The notes under the pieces: generated by a model | What the model was told of the DNA's origin: nothing | Database searches by the model: none | The model's input: the letters and a program-made list of their open reading frames with translations, nothing else | Position numbers and translations under genes: made by a program | Assembly (NCBI RefSeq): GCF_013166605.1 | Contig: NZ_JABKKF010000006.1 | Span: 115,313-179,312, forward strand | DNA length: 64,000 nt | Direction: 5' to 3' | Source: Xylanibacter muris | GTDB lineage: Bacteria; Bacteroidota; Bacteroidia; Bacteroidales; Bacteroidaceae | Shown here: in pieces, positions 10,301 through 19,616 of the stretch | Numbering within the stretch: the first letter of the stretch is position 1 | How the letters are laid out: each line of letters opens with the position of its first letter

Positions 10301-10501
10301 GATTAGCTGCGCCACTTTAAGCTCTACTTCGTGCGCGCTCGCTCCGGGATATACAACCGCTACCATAGCTTGCTTCATGGTTACCACAGGGTCTTCAATT
10401 TTGGGCATTTGCAGAAACGACAGTATGCCTCCCACAAGTATGCTTACCATCAACGACCAGAATAATACCGGACGTTTGATAAAATATTCGGTCACTTTCA
10501 T
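7346..10501 (-). CDS. RND-family efflux permease
   Basis: At 1051 residues this is a full-length AcrB/MexB-type inner membrane proton antiporter. It shows TM1 (KRPVLFWSLMVSILVGG), the large periplasmic porter loops, the TM2-TM6 block, then TM7-TM12. The TM4 proton-relay segment reads GMLVDNAIVIMDG: the first Asp of the usual Asp-Asp pair is present, the second is Asn. The TM10 Lys is kept in MMVKNAIVLVDEIG. It pumps unknown compounds out through the adaptor and TolC-like neighbours. Its last base overlaps the adaptor gene boundary by one nucleotide, so translation is coupled. The element carries this pump where CTnDOT carries tetQ. Confidence 0.95.
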   Translation of the reverse strand: MKVTEYFIKRPVLFWSLMVSILVGGILSFLQMPKIEDPVVTMKQAMVAVVYPGASAHEVELKVAQLIEDELRALPDVKKLNSECHDGMLTVTIEFAMGVSLDDLEQYFDLLRRKMNDVQPRLPQGCYPPIVIDDMMDVYGIFYALTGDGYTYPELNRYARKIRSELLGVKGVKRINIVGNRDEVINIVISKDRITRNGILPTQIMLALQNAGKTVNAGAFGNDDERLQIYVSDALKDENDIRNLYIRTIQGTQVKLGDVAEIERAYVEPQKNGFFVDGKPAIAICLTMENDVIVPDVGKEVDARLNEIVKTMPAGMKTEKIFFQPDKVNTAISSFMINLLESVAVVILVLIFTMGFRSGAIIGFGLVLTIAVSFPVLLVGGTTLQRISLGAFIVAMGMLVDNAIVIMDGILIDKKRGLGPKTYLYRIGRHTALPLLGATIIAVSTFLCVYLTQGSVGEYAHDLFVVLGVSLIASWILALIQVPICAKSWLPAREKDMNGNAQSIMNSPIHRFVKRTIASLIKYRKTTIAVSVFVLAICGFGMTKVKNVFFPDFDYNQFIVECYFPAQTNPDNVCEGLLDMSRLLKEDKNIDRVAASMGSAPAHYCLVRPMTIGGDCYGELMVDCKDYATVMKQIPVVRELLRKQYPDVYIHIRKYNLCIGTTHSVEVEFSGPDPAVLRELSKKAEGIMRRSPYVDTRSVQNNWKPTGKTLVADYNRTAALRSGIERGDVANALMAATDGLTVGALNDQERTVLINLNVRNNDGSRMDKLNDIPVWSMANLHVTDNDIKSLISGKKRASEIEDDIFKSVPLSSVTDGIYLSWDENVVMRMNGQRAIEAECEPNSDMEDATPAKLMASVKEEIDAIPLPPGYYRRWIGESDLENEAIGGLMKYVPITLFLILMVLLLLFNDWRKVILIILCFPFVLCGIVPSLIAFHQAFTFMALVGTMGLMGMMVKNAIVLVDEIGRLQKEEHFTPYRAVIQATVSRVRPVTMASLTTIVGMIPLIPDPMYGSLAITVMGGLAMGTLITLVLLPVFYAALFRINISGESSEN

Positions 10502-11562
10502 CAGAGTAGCCCTCCTACATTGGTTTTAGATGGCTGTTCAAGCACAGTAACTTTTTCTCCTTCACTCAATGAGTTCACTCCGGCTCTCACCACTTGCTCA
10601 TCACCGTTCAAACCTGATGTGACAATCAGTTTACCTTTATTATCCATGCCGTTTAGTTTGATTTCTTTTTTGGAAACTGTGCTGTCGGCATTCATTACCC
10701 ATACATACGATTTTTCTTTTTCCCGAAAAACAGCTCTCATGGGCAACGTGAATGCTTTTTTGTCTGCTTCACTATCCTTTGTTTCCACATCCACAGATAC
10801 GTTCATTCCGGCAGTTACAGTTTTTGCCGCATCTGTATCTGTAAAAGCAAGACGCATCTTGTAAAGTTGGGTTCCGTCCGATTGTGGGATTACACTCAAT
10901 AGTTTCATTGTCGGGATATATTTTGTGTCGCCAGAAAAATGGCATACTATGCGTTTTATATGGTCACGTTGTTTATAAAGCGCAAAAGGCACGTTTAATT
11001 CCACTTCCAAACCATTTAGGTCAAGAAGTGTAATGACCGGAGTACCCACTTTTACCATTTCTCCCAGACTGAAGTTCACACTTTTCACATAGCCATTGAC
11101 CGGAGCGTAAAGTCGTGTATAATCCAATTTATTCTGGTTTGTCTGAAGTTGCACTTTGAGTTGTTGCAAACCACTGATAGCTTTGTCATAGTCATTATCC
11201 GACAAACTTTTAGCGTTATGTAATTTTTCTAATCGTTCCGTTTCTTTCTTCATCTGTTCGTATTGAACTTTTGCAGATTCCACTCCAAGTTTGTAATCAG
11301 CATCGTCAAGCATGGCTATAAGCTGACCTTTATGGATATACTGACCTTCTTTCACAACTACCCGCACTAATTCTCCGGGAGTCTTAAAGCCCAAAGCTAT
11401 TTCGTGCGCTTCTTGTACTACGCCTGAATAACTGTTTCGTGTGTTCGCTCCTATGGCTGAAGGAGAAGTCAGCACAACACTATGCAACGTTTGCTTTTCG
11501 TGCTTGTCGCTGCAACACGTCATAATACCCATAAGGACAAGTAATAAAAGAGACTGTTTCAT
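10501..11562 (-). CDS. RND efflux periplasmic adaptor, lipoprotein
   Basis: A 353-residue HlyD/AcrA-type membrane fusion protein. The signal peptide ends in a lipobox-like GIMTC-C (Cys16/17), predicting lipid anchoring to the inner membrane. A biotinyl-lipoyl-like half-motif (GELVRVVVKEGQYIHKGQLIAMLD) flanks a coiled-coil hairpin (YEQMKKETERLEKLHNAKSL...KLDYTRLYAPVNGYV). Beta-barrel and membrane-proximal domains follow (VTAGMNVSVDVETKD, VNSLSEGEKVTVLE). It joins permease and TolC-like channel. It is the second gene of the minus-strand operon, 18 bases after the DUF4405 gene. Confidence 0.93.
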   Translation of the reverse strand: MKQSLLLLVLMGIMTCCSDKHEKQTLHSVVLTSPSAIGANTRNSYSGVVQEAHEIALGFKTPGELVRVVVKEGQYIHKGQLIAMLDDADYKLGVESAKVQYEQMKKETERLEKLHNAKSLSDNDYDKAISGLQQLKVQLQTNQNKLDYTRLYAPVNGYVKSVNFSLGEMVKVGTPVITLLDLNGLEVELNVPFALYKQRDHIKRIVCHFSGDTKYIPTMKLLSVIPQSDGTQLYKMRLAFTDTDAAKTVTAGMNVSVDVETKDSEADKKAFTLPMRAVFREKEKSYVWVMNADSTVSKKEIKLNGMDNKGKLIVTSGLNGDEQVVRAGVNSLSEGEKVTVLEQPSKTNVGGLL

Positions 11563-11580
11563 ATAGTTTTATATTTATTG

Positions 11581-12006
11581 TCATAGGTTGTTTAAGGATT
11601 TCCGCAGCACTTTGATACGTACAATAATATGCTCCAGAGATAAGGCAATTGCAATTATCCCCAAAACATAGTGCCACAGCCCTATATCGGAATTAGCACC
11701 TTCTACAAATAAAAGAGCCAAACCTGTTAAAATGAGCGTTATAAAAATAAAGTTTAGCATAAGGGTTGTTTTTCTCTTTTTCCATGCTCCTTGTTTCAAC
11801 AGACTCTTATACCATGCCTTATGTTGCCTGATATGACGCAGAAGCATATATAAAAGTCCTAAACTGAAAATTACATGCACTACCGCCCAATTATGCCATA
11901 TTTCATGCTCCAATGTGTCGTCCGTTACGTGCAAACTGACACCGGAGAATGCAGAGCCAATGAATAGAGGTATTAAGCTCCAATCAGTTACATATATTTT
12001 CTTCAT
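11581..12006 (-). CDS. DUF4405-type small membrane protein
   Basis: About 141 residues from MKKIYVTDW, with four hydrophobic helices: SLIPLFIGSAFSGV, WAVVHVIFSLGLLYMLL, TLMLNFIFITLILTGLALLF and LWHYVLGIIAIALSLEHIIV. Conserved His residues (EIWHNWAVVH, LWHYVLG, LEHIIV) lie in or near the helices, as in DUF4405/cytochrome b-like proteins, so haem binding is possible. ATG 12006 is preferred over the upstream start at 12051 because the membrane helix begins there and the extra 15 residues would overlap the promoter. It is the first gene of the efflux operon; its part in efflux is unknown. Confidence 0.75.
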   Translation of the reverse strand: MKKIYVTDWSLIPLFIGSAFSGVSLHVTDDTLEHEIWHNWAVVHVIFSLGLLYMLLRHIRQHKAWYKSLLKQGAWKKRKTTLMLNFIFITLILTGLALLFVEGANSDIGLWHYVLGIIAIALSLEHIIVRIKVLRKSLNNL

Positions 12007-12022
12007 TTCTATTTTTTTAATG

Positions 12023-12103
12023 CAAAGGTCGGCAATTTTTTCCTGAAACAACCGTTCTTACTGGAGATGAAAATGTGCTATTAGTCGAATATTTCGCGAA
12101 TAT
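12023..12103 (-). promoter_or_regulatory. Efflux operon promoter region with AraC-type direct repeats
   Basis: The minus strand has a weak -7 box, GACCTTTG (12023-12030), which departs from TAnnTTTG at its first base, hinting at activator dependence. Some 56 bases upstream two perfect direct repeats CGAATAT (12086-12092 and 12097-12103) start 11 bases apart, one helical turn, and enclose a TTCGCGAA palindrome (12093-12100). AraC-family proteins bind direct repeats, and the divergent gene encodes one, so this is the likely operator. Confidence 0.5.
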
Positions 12104-12139
12104 AGGATTTGCAGCCATAAATAATTGGAATATATATCT

Positions 12140-12147
12140 TATCTTTG
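12140..12147 (+). promoter_or_regulatory. -7 box of the AraC-type gene
   Basis: TATCTTTG fits TAnnTTTG and lies 20 bases before the ATG at 12168. The AraC-type direct repeats at 12086-12103 are about 40-55 bases upstream, so autoregulation is plausible. Confidence 0.6.
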
Positions 12148-12167
12148 CAGCATAAAACAAGATTATA

Positions 12168-13091
12168 ATGGTTATGGCATCTATATTTAAGGGGCTGGAG
12201 ATGATGATGCTCCCGATTTCAAATGAAGCTCAAATATTTGAAGACAAATTTATGCTGACTGACAACATTGACATTCAAGACGGAGCTGTGGAATTGGAAA
12301 AGTTCCGTTCGTCAGAATGTCCGTTCAAAATAAATTTCAATATGGTTTTGTTTTGCGTGGAAGGGGATTTGAAAGTACGTGTCAATTTCCACGACTACCG
12401 GCTTCAAGCATGTTCAGTCCTTTTTGTACTACCCGGATCAATTGGGGAATGCTTGGAATATACTGAGAATTGTCGTTTGTTCGTTATTGCTTTTTCCGGT
12501 AATATGGATATTACTGCCATCAATTCACCGATGGCAATGATGATGAAACAATATGTAAGTAGTAATGCAGTAGTAAAAATCAGCCAAAAGGAAGCTGATG
12601 AATGTCTGATGCTTTATCGCATGATGAGCGATAAAATGCAACTCCCTGATTTTATATTCAAGAACGAAGTGCTGAATGGATATATGCAGGTTTTGTATGC
12701 TATTGGTTATCAATGGCTCTCTGACAACAAAAAACACATGGACTTACAGAAACGTGAAAGCAGGCAACAACGACTCTGTGATAATTTTTTGGAACTGGTG
12801 AGGGACAATCATTTGAAACAGCGCGAAATCAGTTTCTATGCGGACAAACTTTGTGTTACACCTAAATATCTTTCAGGTATCGTATATCAAGTAAGTAGGA
12901 GATATGCAAGTGAATGGATCAAGGACTATGTCATTCTTGAAGCCAAAGCTCTGTTAAGGAGCAACTGTTACACAGTACAACAAATTAGCGATATGCTGAA
13001 TTTTGCATCTCCATCATTTTTTGGAAAATACTTCAAGGCTGCCGTTGGATGTTCTCCTCGCAAATATGCAATGGGAGGGGATTTAACATAA
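12168..13091 (+). CDS. AraC-family transcriptional regulator
   Basis: A 307-residue regulator. The N-terminal cupin-like sensor (about 20-150; LQACSVLFVLPGSIGECLEY) is followed by a C-terminal double helix-turn-helix AraC domain. The first HTH spans EISFYADKLCVTPKYLSGIVYQVS; the second spans YTVQQISDMLNFASPSFFGKYFKAAVGCSPRKY, the family signature. It is divergent from the efflux operon with a shared control region of about 160 bases and is probably its activator, sensing an unknown ligand. ATG 12168 gives a short leader after the -7 box; a downstream ATG cluster at 12201 behind GGGGCTGGAG is an equally reasonable start. Confidence 0.9.
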   Translation: MVMASIFKGLEMMMLPISNEAQIFEDKFMLTDNIDIQDGAVELEKFRSSECPFKINFNMVLFCVEGDLKVRVNFHDYRLQACSVLFVLPGSIGECLEYTENCRLFVIAFSGNMDITAINSPMAMMMKQYVSSNAVVKISQKEADECLMLYRMMSDKMQLPDFIFKNEVLNGYMQVLYAIGYQWLSDNKKHMDLQKRESRQQRLCDNFLELVRDNHLKQREISFYADKLCVTPKYLSGIVYQVSRRYASEWIKDYVILEAKALLRSNCYTVQQISDMLNFASPSFFGKYFKAAVGCSPRKYAMGGDLT

Positions 13092-13119
13092 GAGGAATGC
13101 CCAAATTAGCATCCCTCTT
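13090..13119. terminator. Hairpin between convergent genes
   Basis: An imperfect inverted repeat (AAGAGG-A-ATGC with GCAT-C-CCTCTT) begins within the stop codon of the AraC gene and lies 12 bases past the stop of the convergent methylase-helicase. There is no strong U-run, so efficiency is uncertain. Confidence 0.45.
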
Positions 13120-13130
13120 GTGTTAGCTTA

Positions 13131-16100
13131 TTACATTTTAATTTTATTTATCCCCGGACGCCCGATTATGATATGGTCGGCAATGAAATTGCCCGTGGGA
13201 CTTCGTTCACTTGTCGGACTGCGTATCTGCGTCGGAGTATCTTCGGGATACTGCGTCTGCCTGTTCCTCACGTCTTCCGTTTCCGACTTGACCTCCTGTC
13301 CATCCTTTTCTTTTTCGGCGACTTCGGGCACTGGCGGCGCAAGCTCCAACTGTATCTTGCGGTCGAGTGCGGCAAGTTCGGATTTCAACTGTTTCAGTTC
13401 GTCCTCCTTCTTCCACACCTTGCCGGCTATTTCCTGCAACTGCGGAACCTCCTTTTCCAGCACCTCGTTCTTCGCCTTGTACTGGTCGATGGTGGAAGGT
13501 ATCTTCTCCAGCGCGTTCAGGAAATTGCGCGCGGCGGCTACCGGGTCAGCCATTGCCAGATGCCCGTTGTTGTAGGTGTACTTGTAGTTTCCCTCCACCA
13601 CGAAGCGGTTGTCGGTAAACTCCAGCCCCTCTTTGAGTATCCTCTCGCTTACCACCTTTATCGGGAAACCGTAAATCTCCCCGACAGGCTTGTACAATCC
13701 GCCGGTCGTGGCGTTCTTGGCTATCTCCTGCAAACGCTTTCCGATAACTTTTTCATCGGTAGAATCTACGCCGTCCACCTTGACCGCATTCAGGCGGTTG
13801 CCCTCCTTATCGGTCTTGACAACGGAAAGAAAACGGTTCCAGTCCTCCGTCATGGCTTCGATTACAGCCGTGTTGTTACGTAGTTCTCCCATCTTGGCTT
13901 CCAGCTTGAACTCCGAATCGCGCTTGCCCTTGTTGAACGACTTGCGTTCCCCTTCGAGCGAGGCGATACGCTTCTCTAATTTCGCCTTGTCCAAAAGGTC
14001 GGTATTGCCGGAGAGCAACGCCATGTACTCCGAGAAGTTCATGCCGGATTTCTCGTCCATAGCCCCCTCGTCAATGGTACGTGCGCCCATCGCCCCGCTT
14101 TTGAGCTGCGAGATGAACGTCTGCTTGCAGTGCAGCAGGTTGAACTTGTAGCTGTCCAGTGATTTTTCCACCGCATAGATGATGACATCCACGTTGTTCC
14201 CCGCAAAATGCTTGGCAATCTCGTTACCCGCTCTAACTCCCCGTCCGTCACGCTGTTGCAGGTCGGACGGTCGCCACGGCGTATCCAAATGATGGATAGC
14301 GACACACCTTTTCTGCGCGTTCACACCCGTTCCGAGCATGGAGGTGGAACCGAACAGCACACGCACTGTCCCGGCGTTCATGGCGTCTATCACCCCCTTG
14401 CGCGCCTTGTCGGTCTTGCACTCCTGAATGAAGCGCACCTCGCTTGCCGGTATGCCGTAGTCCTCCGTCAGCTTCCGCTTGATCTCGCTGTACACGTTCC
14501 ACCCGTCGCCCGGCTGGTACGTCCCCAGATCCGAGAACACGAACTGCGTGCCTTTCTGCGCGTCATACCTGTGGTAATACTCCGCAATCGTCTTGGCACA
14601 GTGGGAAGCCTTGTTGTCGGGGTGGTCTTCGTAATGCGGGTCTATCATGCGCATATCCAGTGCCATTTTCCGCGCGTAATCGGTGGCGATAAGCATCTTC
14701 GCCTTCTCCTCCGTTTCCGACAGGGGTGGTCTGCCCAGCAGCGTGGCGTCGCCCGTCTTGGCGAACTGCATCAGTTTCTCGATGAACTCCTCCTGCTCCG
14801 GCGTGGGCGGTATGTGGTGCAGTATCTCGTTCTTGTGCGGACGGTCCACGCCCACATCCTCCGCCGTACGGTAGTCGGTTATCTCGTTGTAGAAGGCGGC
14901 AAGCTCCGGCACTTTGATGAAGTAGCGGAAACGCTCCTTCTGCACCACGTTGTTCGTCACGTTGAACTCGAAGTCGGTCATCTTCTTGGCAAAGATAGCT
15001 GCCCAAGCATCGAAACACCTAATATCCTGCCGTTCCAGCTCCTTCGGACGCAGGTACTTGAAGAGCAGGTACAACTCCGTCAGCGAGTTGCTGATGGTCG
15101 TGCCGGATAGGAACGTAGCCCCCAAGTCCTTGCCCGTGCGCTCCTGTATGGTACGGATGGCAAAGAGCATATTGAGTGCTTTCTGGCTTCCTTCACTATT
15201 ACCCAAACCCGCCACACGGTCGTGCCGCGTGTTGAAAGTCAGGTTCTTAAATTGATGGCTCTCGTCAATGAAGATATGGTCGATGCCCATCTGCTTGAAG
15301 TCCACCACGTCGTCCGTGCGCGATTGGATGGCATGTTCCACCTTCTCCAACTTCGCTTCAAGGTTGTGCTTACGCTTTTCCAGCCCTTTCAGCATCGCCC
15401 TCGACACGTTCTTGCCTTGCTGCCGCAGCACTTCGAGGTTTTCCTCCACCGTATCAAGCTCCGCTTGCAGGATGTGCTGCTGCAATTCCGGCGACTGCGG
15501 AATCTTGCCGAACTGGTCGTGCGACATGATGACGCAATCATAATCGTTGTTCTTGATATTGTTGAAGAAACGCACGCGGTTGGCGGTCGAGAAGTCCTTC
15601 TCCGAGGCATAGAGAATCCGCGCGTTCGGATATGCCGCCTGATAGGTGGCTGCAATCTCCGCGACATTGGCTTTCAATCCGATAATCATCGGCTTGTGCG
15701 CCAAGTTCAGACGCTTCATCTCATGCGCCGCGATGCACATTATCAGCGTTTTACCGGTTCCCACTTCGTGGTCGCATATCCCGCCGCCGTTCTGTTTAAG
15801 CATCCAGACACAGTCCATCTGCGACGGATAGACGCTCTTGATACCCCGGCTTGCCAGCCCTTTGAGGTTGAGGTCCGGAAAGGTCTGATGCGAGCCGTCA
15901 TACTTCGGGCGCACGAAACAGTTGAACTTGCAGTTGTACATTGTCGTCAGCCGTTCCTTGAACTGCGGCGACTGCTCTTCCAGCCATTCCGAGAACCCGT
16001 TACGGATTTCATCAATCTTGGCGTTGGCGAGTTGTATGCCCTCGCTGTCGCGCACCTTGATGTCATTGCCATGCTCATCCTTGCCGATGGACTTCATCAT

Positions 16101-18935
16101 GTCGGGGCAGGTGTTGTGCAGGGCGTGTTTCAACAGGTGCATACCGTCATAGTTCCGGTAATAGCCCTTCACTAAAAACTCGTCCGTGATTTTCATAGTG
16201 CGGTAGCCGCACGCCACCGAAAACTCGTCCATGCTTGCGGAGTAGGCGATTTTCACTTCCGTGTCGAAAAGGTGGCTCATGTAGGCGGCATACACGCCCG
16301 TCGGAATCCAGCGTTCCCCGAAGTTGAAGTCAAGGTCCTCAAAGGCGATGCGCTGCGGCTCGGCTTCTTTCAGAGCCTCCAACGCCTGCTTCACTTCCGG
16401 CATACGCCCGTTTTCGGGGTTGTCGCCCATCCATGCTTCGATGCGTTCCGCCTTCTCTATCACGTTCCCGGCGATGAACCTGTCCTTTATCTCGTAACCG
16501 GTTACGAGCGGGTTGTAGAAGATGCGTCCTTTGAGGGCGTCAAGCAATCCCTCCTCCGTGCTGTCGGTTATCTCCCGCATATAGTCGAGATTGACCGTAC
16601 CGAACTTGTTGAGCGATGCGGAGAGTGCCTCTTCGGGAGAGCTTACGTTGGCATGGCTCTCCACCGAGAAGGAAACGGGACGCTCGAAGATGTCCGCCTT
16701 GACGAACCTGCCGTCCTCCGCCCGTTCCAGCGAAAGGATGTCGCGTCCGGCGGCATCCATCATCAACAGTTTCACGTTATGCTTGGCATTGAGGTTGCCG
16801 TAGCGCATGACGAACTCATCGTAGCAGGTGTTCAGATGCTCTCGCCACTGCGGGTTTTCCTCGCGTCTGTTCGATTCATAACGGTACAGACGCTCGTATG
16901 CATCACGGAGCGACACATACAGCAACGCCTTCTCTTTCTGATAATCTGTCAGTCCAAGCGGCTGGAATGTCGCGCCGTAAGGCGTAATGTCTTTCAGATA
17001 ACCGATGTTACGACGCCCACTGTCAGCCACCAACGAGCCTTCACGCAGGTGCATTTCTGGCGTGCGGTGATAGGGACGCGGCGACAGGTCGGGGGCTTCC
17101 TCTTTCGGTTTTTCCGCTTCCATTTCGGGAAAAAGGGAGGTTGCAGCCGTTTCCGTTGCAGAAACGGCAGGAGTGGCGGCAACTTCCGGCTGTTTTTCGG
17201 GTTGCCGTGCTTCCTGCTCCGGTGCGGCTTTCACGTCCGGGACATGCTGCCGTGTTTCCTGATGCTGTGCCGCCAGCCTGCGAAGCTCCTTGCGTCGCTC
17301 CGGCGTGAGGTCCATCATCATTTCATAGAAACCGTTGATGGGCGGATTGGTGTCCCAATCCAAAGTGGCGTAAATATCTTCAGGGTCGCTTTGCTTCCCG
17401 ACATTTTCCGGCTTTGCATCCTTGCTTTCGATTACAGGCTTGACGGATTCAACAGGAGGAACAGCCGTAACCGGCGGCTTCGGTTTAGGAATGGCACGCC
17501 TTGCCGTGCTTTCCTTTTTCGCCGTCTTTTTCTTCTTGGCGGGTGCTTCCTGCTTGCGGACTTCCTCGGTTATACCCCAAAGGTCGAGCAGGGAAAGCTG
17601 CACGCCCTCCGAATAATCGGGGCGGCGCGGCTCTATCTCCGGCTTTTCTTCCTCCGACTGCAGTGCTACCGCTTCGGGCTTCGCTGCCATTTCGAGATAT
17701 GGCGGCTGTATTTCGGGAGTGGCAACCGGTGTGGCAACTGTTTCCGTTACCGTATTTTTCTCTTGGACCGGATGAAGCCTGTGCCTTTCATACAGTCCTT
17801 TGTCAAACCGGTGCAACTCGATTTTCAGATGTTCTCGCAAGTCCTCCGCCATCTGCCCGATGCCGCCCCGGTGCAGGAGTTGGTAGGCAGGCTTTCCGTA
17901 AGGGTCTGTACCCCTGATCAAATCCGTATTGGAAAGAGAGCTGATGCTCCATACATACCCGTTCACCGAAGTGCCGATAGGCGTCTGTTCGGTCTGCACG
18001 AAAAGTTTCTCGTTATAGTACAGCTCCCCGTTCTTGCCGCTGTTCTTTTGCAAGATGATCAGGTCGCTGCCCACCTCCGTGCCGGCGTTGTCCGTGAAGA
18101 GGTTGTTCGGCAGGCGTGCGACACCCACCAGATTGGCATGGCTCATCATGTACTCGCGTATGGGTGCATTTGTCGGGGCATCCAATACCCCCTGCGAGGT
18201 GATGAACGCCACGATGCCGCCCTCACGCACCGCGTCAAGGCTTTTCAGGAAGAAATAGTTGTGTATCGTCTTGGCGGCTGAACGCCTTGCCGTGTCACGG
18301 CTCCCCGTAAATTCCGGGTCGAACACAGCCACGTCACCGAAAGGGATGTTGGATATGGCAAGGTCGAAATAGTCCGTGAAGGGCTTCTCTATCTTCTCGA
18401 ATCCCTGCACCCTTACCTTTTGGTCGGGATGCAGGTGTCCCAATATCTTGCCCGTCATCAGGTCTTTCTCGAAAGCCATGATGTCCGCGTCCGGCTTGTT
18501 TTCCAGCACGGCATCCACGAATGCGCCCACGCCCGCCGACGGCTCCAGCACACGGTCGGGACGTATGCCGTGTTCATGCAGTACATCTGCGATAGTGCCG
18601 GTTATCTCCGGCGGGGTGTAGAAAGCGGTCAGCACGGACTGCTTCATGGCATCCACGTACCGTTTGTACTCCGTATCGTCCTTGCTGTTTTCACGCACCA
18701 GCCTGTGCAGCTCCACCGTAGGGGCAAACAGTTCGAGGTCCGATTTCGCCCAATGGACGGCATCCGTCAGTTCCTTTGCCGGGTTCAGTATGCACTTCAA
18801 CCCACCGAAACCGCAATAACGTTCCAGCAGCAGCCTTTCGCGCGCGGTGGGGGTGCGTTGCTCCCTGTCAAGGATAAATGCCGTCCGTATCGCCTCGATG
18901 TTGTCCCGCAGCCGTTGTTTGCGGTTAAACGCCAT
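13131..18935 (-). CDS. Giant N6-DNA methylase / SNF2-like helicase fusion
   Basis: A 1934-residue protein typical of CTnDOT-like elements. The N-terminal adenine methylase has SAM motif [12 protein letters not shown] (about 129-139) and motif IV NIPF (196-199), a variant of NPPF. A Pro/Glu/Lys-rich linker (about 390-640) joins it to a helicase core: Walker A-like DHEVGTGKT near 1060, [11 protein letters not shown] near 1223, and motif [13 protein letters not shown]...[12 protein letters not shown] near 1565. A coiled-coil C-terminus follows. It may protect or remodel element DNA during transfer; no function is proved. It overlaps the DUF1896 gene by 11 bases and ends the excision operon. Confidence 0.9.
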   Translation of the reverse strand: MAFNRKQRLRDNIEAIRTAFILDREQRTPTARERLLLERYCGFGGLKCILNPAKELTDAVHWAKSDLELFAPTVELHRLVRENSKDDTEYKRYVDAMKQSVLTAFYTPPEITGTIADVLHEHGIRPDRVLEPSAGVGAFVDAVLENKPDADIMAFEKDLMTGKILGHLHPDQKVRVQGFEKIEKPFTDYFDLAISNIPFGDVAVFDPEFTGSRDTARRSAAKTIHNYFFLKSLDAVREGGIVAFITSQGVLDAPTNAPIREYMMSHANLVGVARLPNNLFTDNAGTEVGSDLIILQKNSGKNGELYYNEKLFVQTEQTPIGTSVNGYVWSISSLSNTDLIRGTDPYGKPAYQLLHRGGIGQMAEDLREHLKIELHRFDKGLYERHRLHPVQEKNTVTETVATPVATPEIQPPYLEMAAKPEAVALQSEEEKPEIEPRRPDYSEGVQLSLLDLWGITEEVRKQEAPAKKKKTAKKESTARRAIPKPKPPVTAVPPVESVKPVIESKDAKPENVGKQSDPEDIYATLDWDTNPPINGFYEMMMDLTPERRKELRRLAAQHQETRQHVPDVKAAPEQEARQPEKQPEVAATPAVSATETAATSLFPEMEAEKPKEEAPDLSPRPYHRTPEMHLREGSLVADSGRRNIGYLKDITPYGATFQPLGLTDYQKEKALLYVSLRDAYERLYRYESNRREENPQWREHLNTCYDEFVMRYGNLNAKHNVKLLMMDAAGRDILSLERAEDGRFVKADIFERPVSFSVESHANVSSPEEALSASLNKFGTVNLDYMREITDSTEEGLLDALKGRIFYNPLVTGYEIKDRFIAGNVIEKAERIEAWMGDNPENGRMPEVKQALEALKEAEPQRIAFEDLDFNFGERWIPTGVYAAYMSHLFDTEVKIAYSASMDEFSVACGYRTMKITDEFLVKGYYRNYDGMHLLKHALHNTCPDMMKSIGKDEHGNDIKVRDSEGIQLANAKIDEIRNGFSEWLEEQSPQFKERLTTMYNCKFNCFVRPKYDGSHQTFPDLNLKGLASRGIKSVYPSQMDCVWMLKQNGGGICDHEVGTGKTLIMCIAAHEMKRLNLAHKPMIIGLKANVAEIAATYQAAYPNARILYASEKDFSTANRVRFFNNIKNNDYDCVIMSHDQFGKIPQSPELQQHILQAELDTVEENLEVLRQQGKNVSRAMLKGLEKRKHNLEAKLEKVEHAIQSRTDDVVDFKQMGIDHIFIDESHQFKNLTFNTRHDRVAGLGNSEGSQKALNMLFAIRTIQERTGKDLGATFLSGTTISNSLTELYLLFKYLRPKELERQDIRCFDAWAAIFAKKMTDFEFNVTNNVVQKERFRYFIKVPELAAFYNEITDYRTAEDVGVDRPHKNEILHHIPPTPEQEEFIEKLMQFAKTGDATLLGRPPLSETEEKAKMLIATDYARKMALDMRMIDPHYEDHPDNKASHCAKTIAEYYHRYDAQKGTQFVFSDLGTYQPGDGWNVYSEIKRKLTEDYGIPASEVRFIQECKTDKARKGVIDAMNAGTVRVLFGSTSMLGTGVNAQKRCVAIHHLDTPWRPSDLQQRDGRGVRAGNEIAKHFAGNNVDVIIYAVEKSLDSYKFNLLHCKQTFISQLKSGAMGARTIDEGAMDEKSGMNFSEYMALLSGNTDLLDKAKLEKRIASLEGERKSFNKGKRDSEFKLEAKMGELRNNTAVIEAMTEDWNRFLSVVKTDKEGNRLNAVKVDGVDSTDEKVIGKRLQEIAKNATTGGLYKPVGEIYGFPIKVVSERILKEGLEFTDNRFVVEGNYKYTYNNGHLAMADPVAAARNFLNALEKIPSTIDQYKAKNEVLEKEVPQLQEIAGKVWKKEDELKQLKSELAALDRKIQLELAPPVPEVAEKEKDGQEVKSETEDVRNRQTQYPEDTPTQIRSPTSERSPTGNFIADHIIIGRPGINKIKM

Positions 18936-19377
18936 ATTCCCCGATATAAAGGACGACGGCTCCCGTCAGCTCCGTGTAGAGCAGGTCGTATTCGGGCGAC
19001 AGGGCGAAATTGTCGTCCGAAAGGTCATAGGCGGAGAATACATTGCCGACAAGCGGCAGCAGCTTTCGGATGAAGGCATCGCGTTTCTTTTCCGGCACTT
19101 CGTCGGCAAACTCGTTTTCCACGACTTCGCGGAGGATGGCGTACTTGGAATAGCGAAGCCCCCGCAGGAGCGTGTCCATCGCCAACTCCTGCGCCCCTTC
19201 GGGCGGATAGCCTTCGAGTCGCGCCCGCTCATACGTTTCGGCGGCACGGTCGGCACGCTCCCGGATGAAGGCATCGTCGGAAGCCTGTTCAAACCTGTTC
19301 GTGTGGAGATAGTCCAGCAGGTACAGACCGTAATAGGAAAAGTCGGTCTGACCCTTGTTTTTCTTCTTGTTGTTCAT
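18925..19377 (-). CDS. DUF1896 family protein
   Basis: About 150 acidic residues from [24 protein letters not shown], through [34 protein letters not shown] and [19 protein letters not shown], the conserved features of DUF1896 proteins carried by Bacteroidetes conjugative elements. Function is unknown. ATG 19377 is chosen because the leader motif CCACTAAATTCCAAAGTA abuts it directly and the same motif precedes another module gene. The 3' end overlaps the start of the methylase-helicase by 11 bases, so the pair is coupled. The leader is complementary to the predicted sRNA encoded just upstream. Confidence 0.82.
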   Translation of the reverse strand: MNNKKKNKGQTDFSYYGLYLLDYLHTNRFEQASDDAFIRERADRAAETYERARLEGYPPEGAQELAMDTLLRGLRYSKYAILREVVENEFADEVPEKKRDAFIRKLLPLVGNVFSAYDLSDDNFALSPEYDLLYTELTGAVVLYIGEYGV

Positions 19378-19395
19378 TACTTTGGAATTTAGTGG
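19378..19395 (-). promoter_or_regulatory. Leader motif, predicted sRNA target (DUF1896 gene)
   Basis: The mRNA reads CCACTAAATTCCAAAGTA immediately before the ATG. It is complementary to ACTTTGGATTTAGTGG in the predicted sRNA (19465-19480) with a single bulged base. Pairing would cover the ribosome-binding region. The same sequence also forms an inverted repeat with 19465-19481 in any read-through transcript. Confidence 0.5.
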
Positions 19396-19430
19396 ATTGA
19401 TAATGACGGGGATAATCGTCTGAAAAGGAG

Positions 19431-19463
19431 AAAGAAAAGGCACTCGGTATCCCTCCGAGTGCC
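19431..19463 (-). terminator. Intrinsic terminator after topB and of the predicted sRNA
   Basis: A perfect 9-base stem (GGCACTCGG, loop of 7, CCGAGTGCC; 19439-19463) is followed on the minus strand by TTTTCTTTCTCC. It separates topB from the DUF1896 gene. Confidence 0.85.
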
Positions 19464-19523
19464 ACCACTAAATCCAAAGTATGAGTGTAATCCGGTATCG
19501 AAGAACAATTCATTACTCTGAAC
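19433..19523 (-). ncRNA. Predicted RteR-like small RNA downstream of exc/topB
   Basis: A -7 box TACCTTTG (19530-19537, minus) should start a transcript near 19523, and the strong hairpin with U-tail ends it near 19433, giving about 91 nt with no good reading frame. In CTnDOT the sRNA RteR, about 90 nt, lies just downstream of exc and reduces expression of the transfer operon; position and size agree. An 8-base inverted repeat GAAATAAA-N5-TTTATTTC (19558-19578) lies 35-55 bases upstream of the predicted start and could bind a regulator. The RNA contains ACTTTGGATTTAGTGG, complementary to three leaders in this module. Identity with RteR is inferred from position, not from sequence comparison. 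Confidence 0.55.
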
Positions 19524-19529
19524 CAGTGG

Positions 19530-19578
19530 CAAAGGTAGTGCAAATCGAAGACAATACGAAATAAACCCCGTTTATTTC
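19530..19578 (-). promoter_or_regulatory. sRNA promoter with upstream palindrome
   Basis: The -7 box TACCTTTG is at 19530-19537. The perfect palindrome GAAATAAA CCCCG TTTATTTC at 19558-19578 occupies the -33 to -55 zone; no TTTG -33 element is found at the usual spacing. Confidence 0.5.
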
Positions 19579-19616
19579 TATTGTTGAGGTGCAGCCTACT
19601 TTCTCAAAAGTTAATA

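Noticed and set aside
15222..18281. Long plus-strand frames opposite the methylase-helicase, up to 669 codons
   Set aside because: They are shadows in GC-rich coding sequence, with Arg/Leu/Phe-rich composition and no domain.
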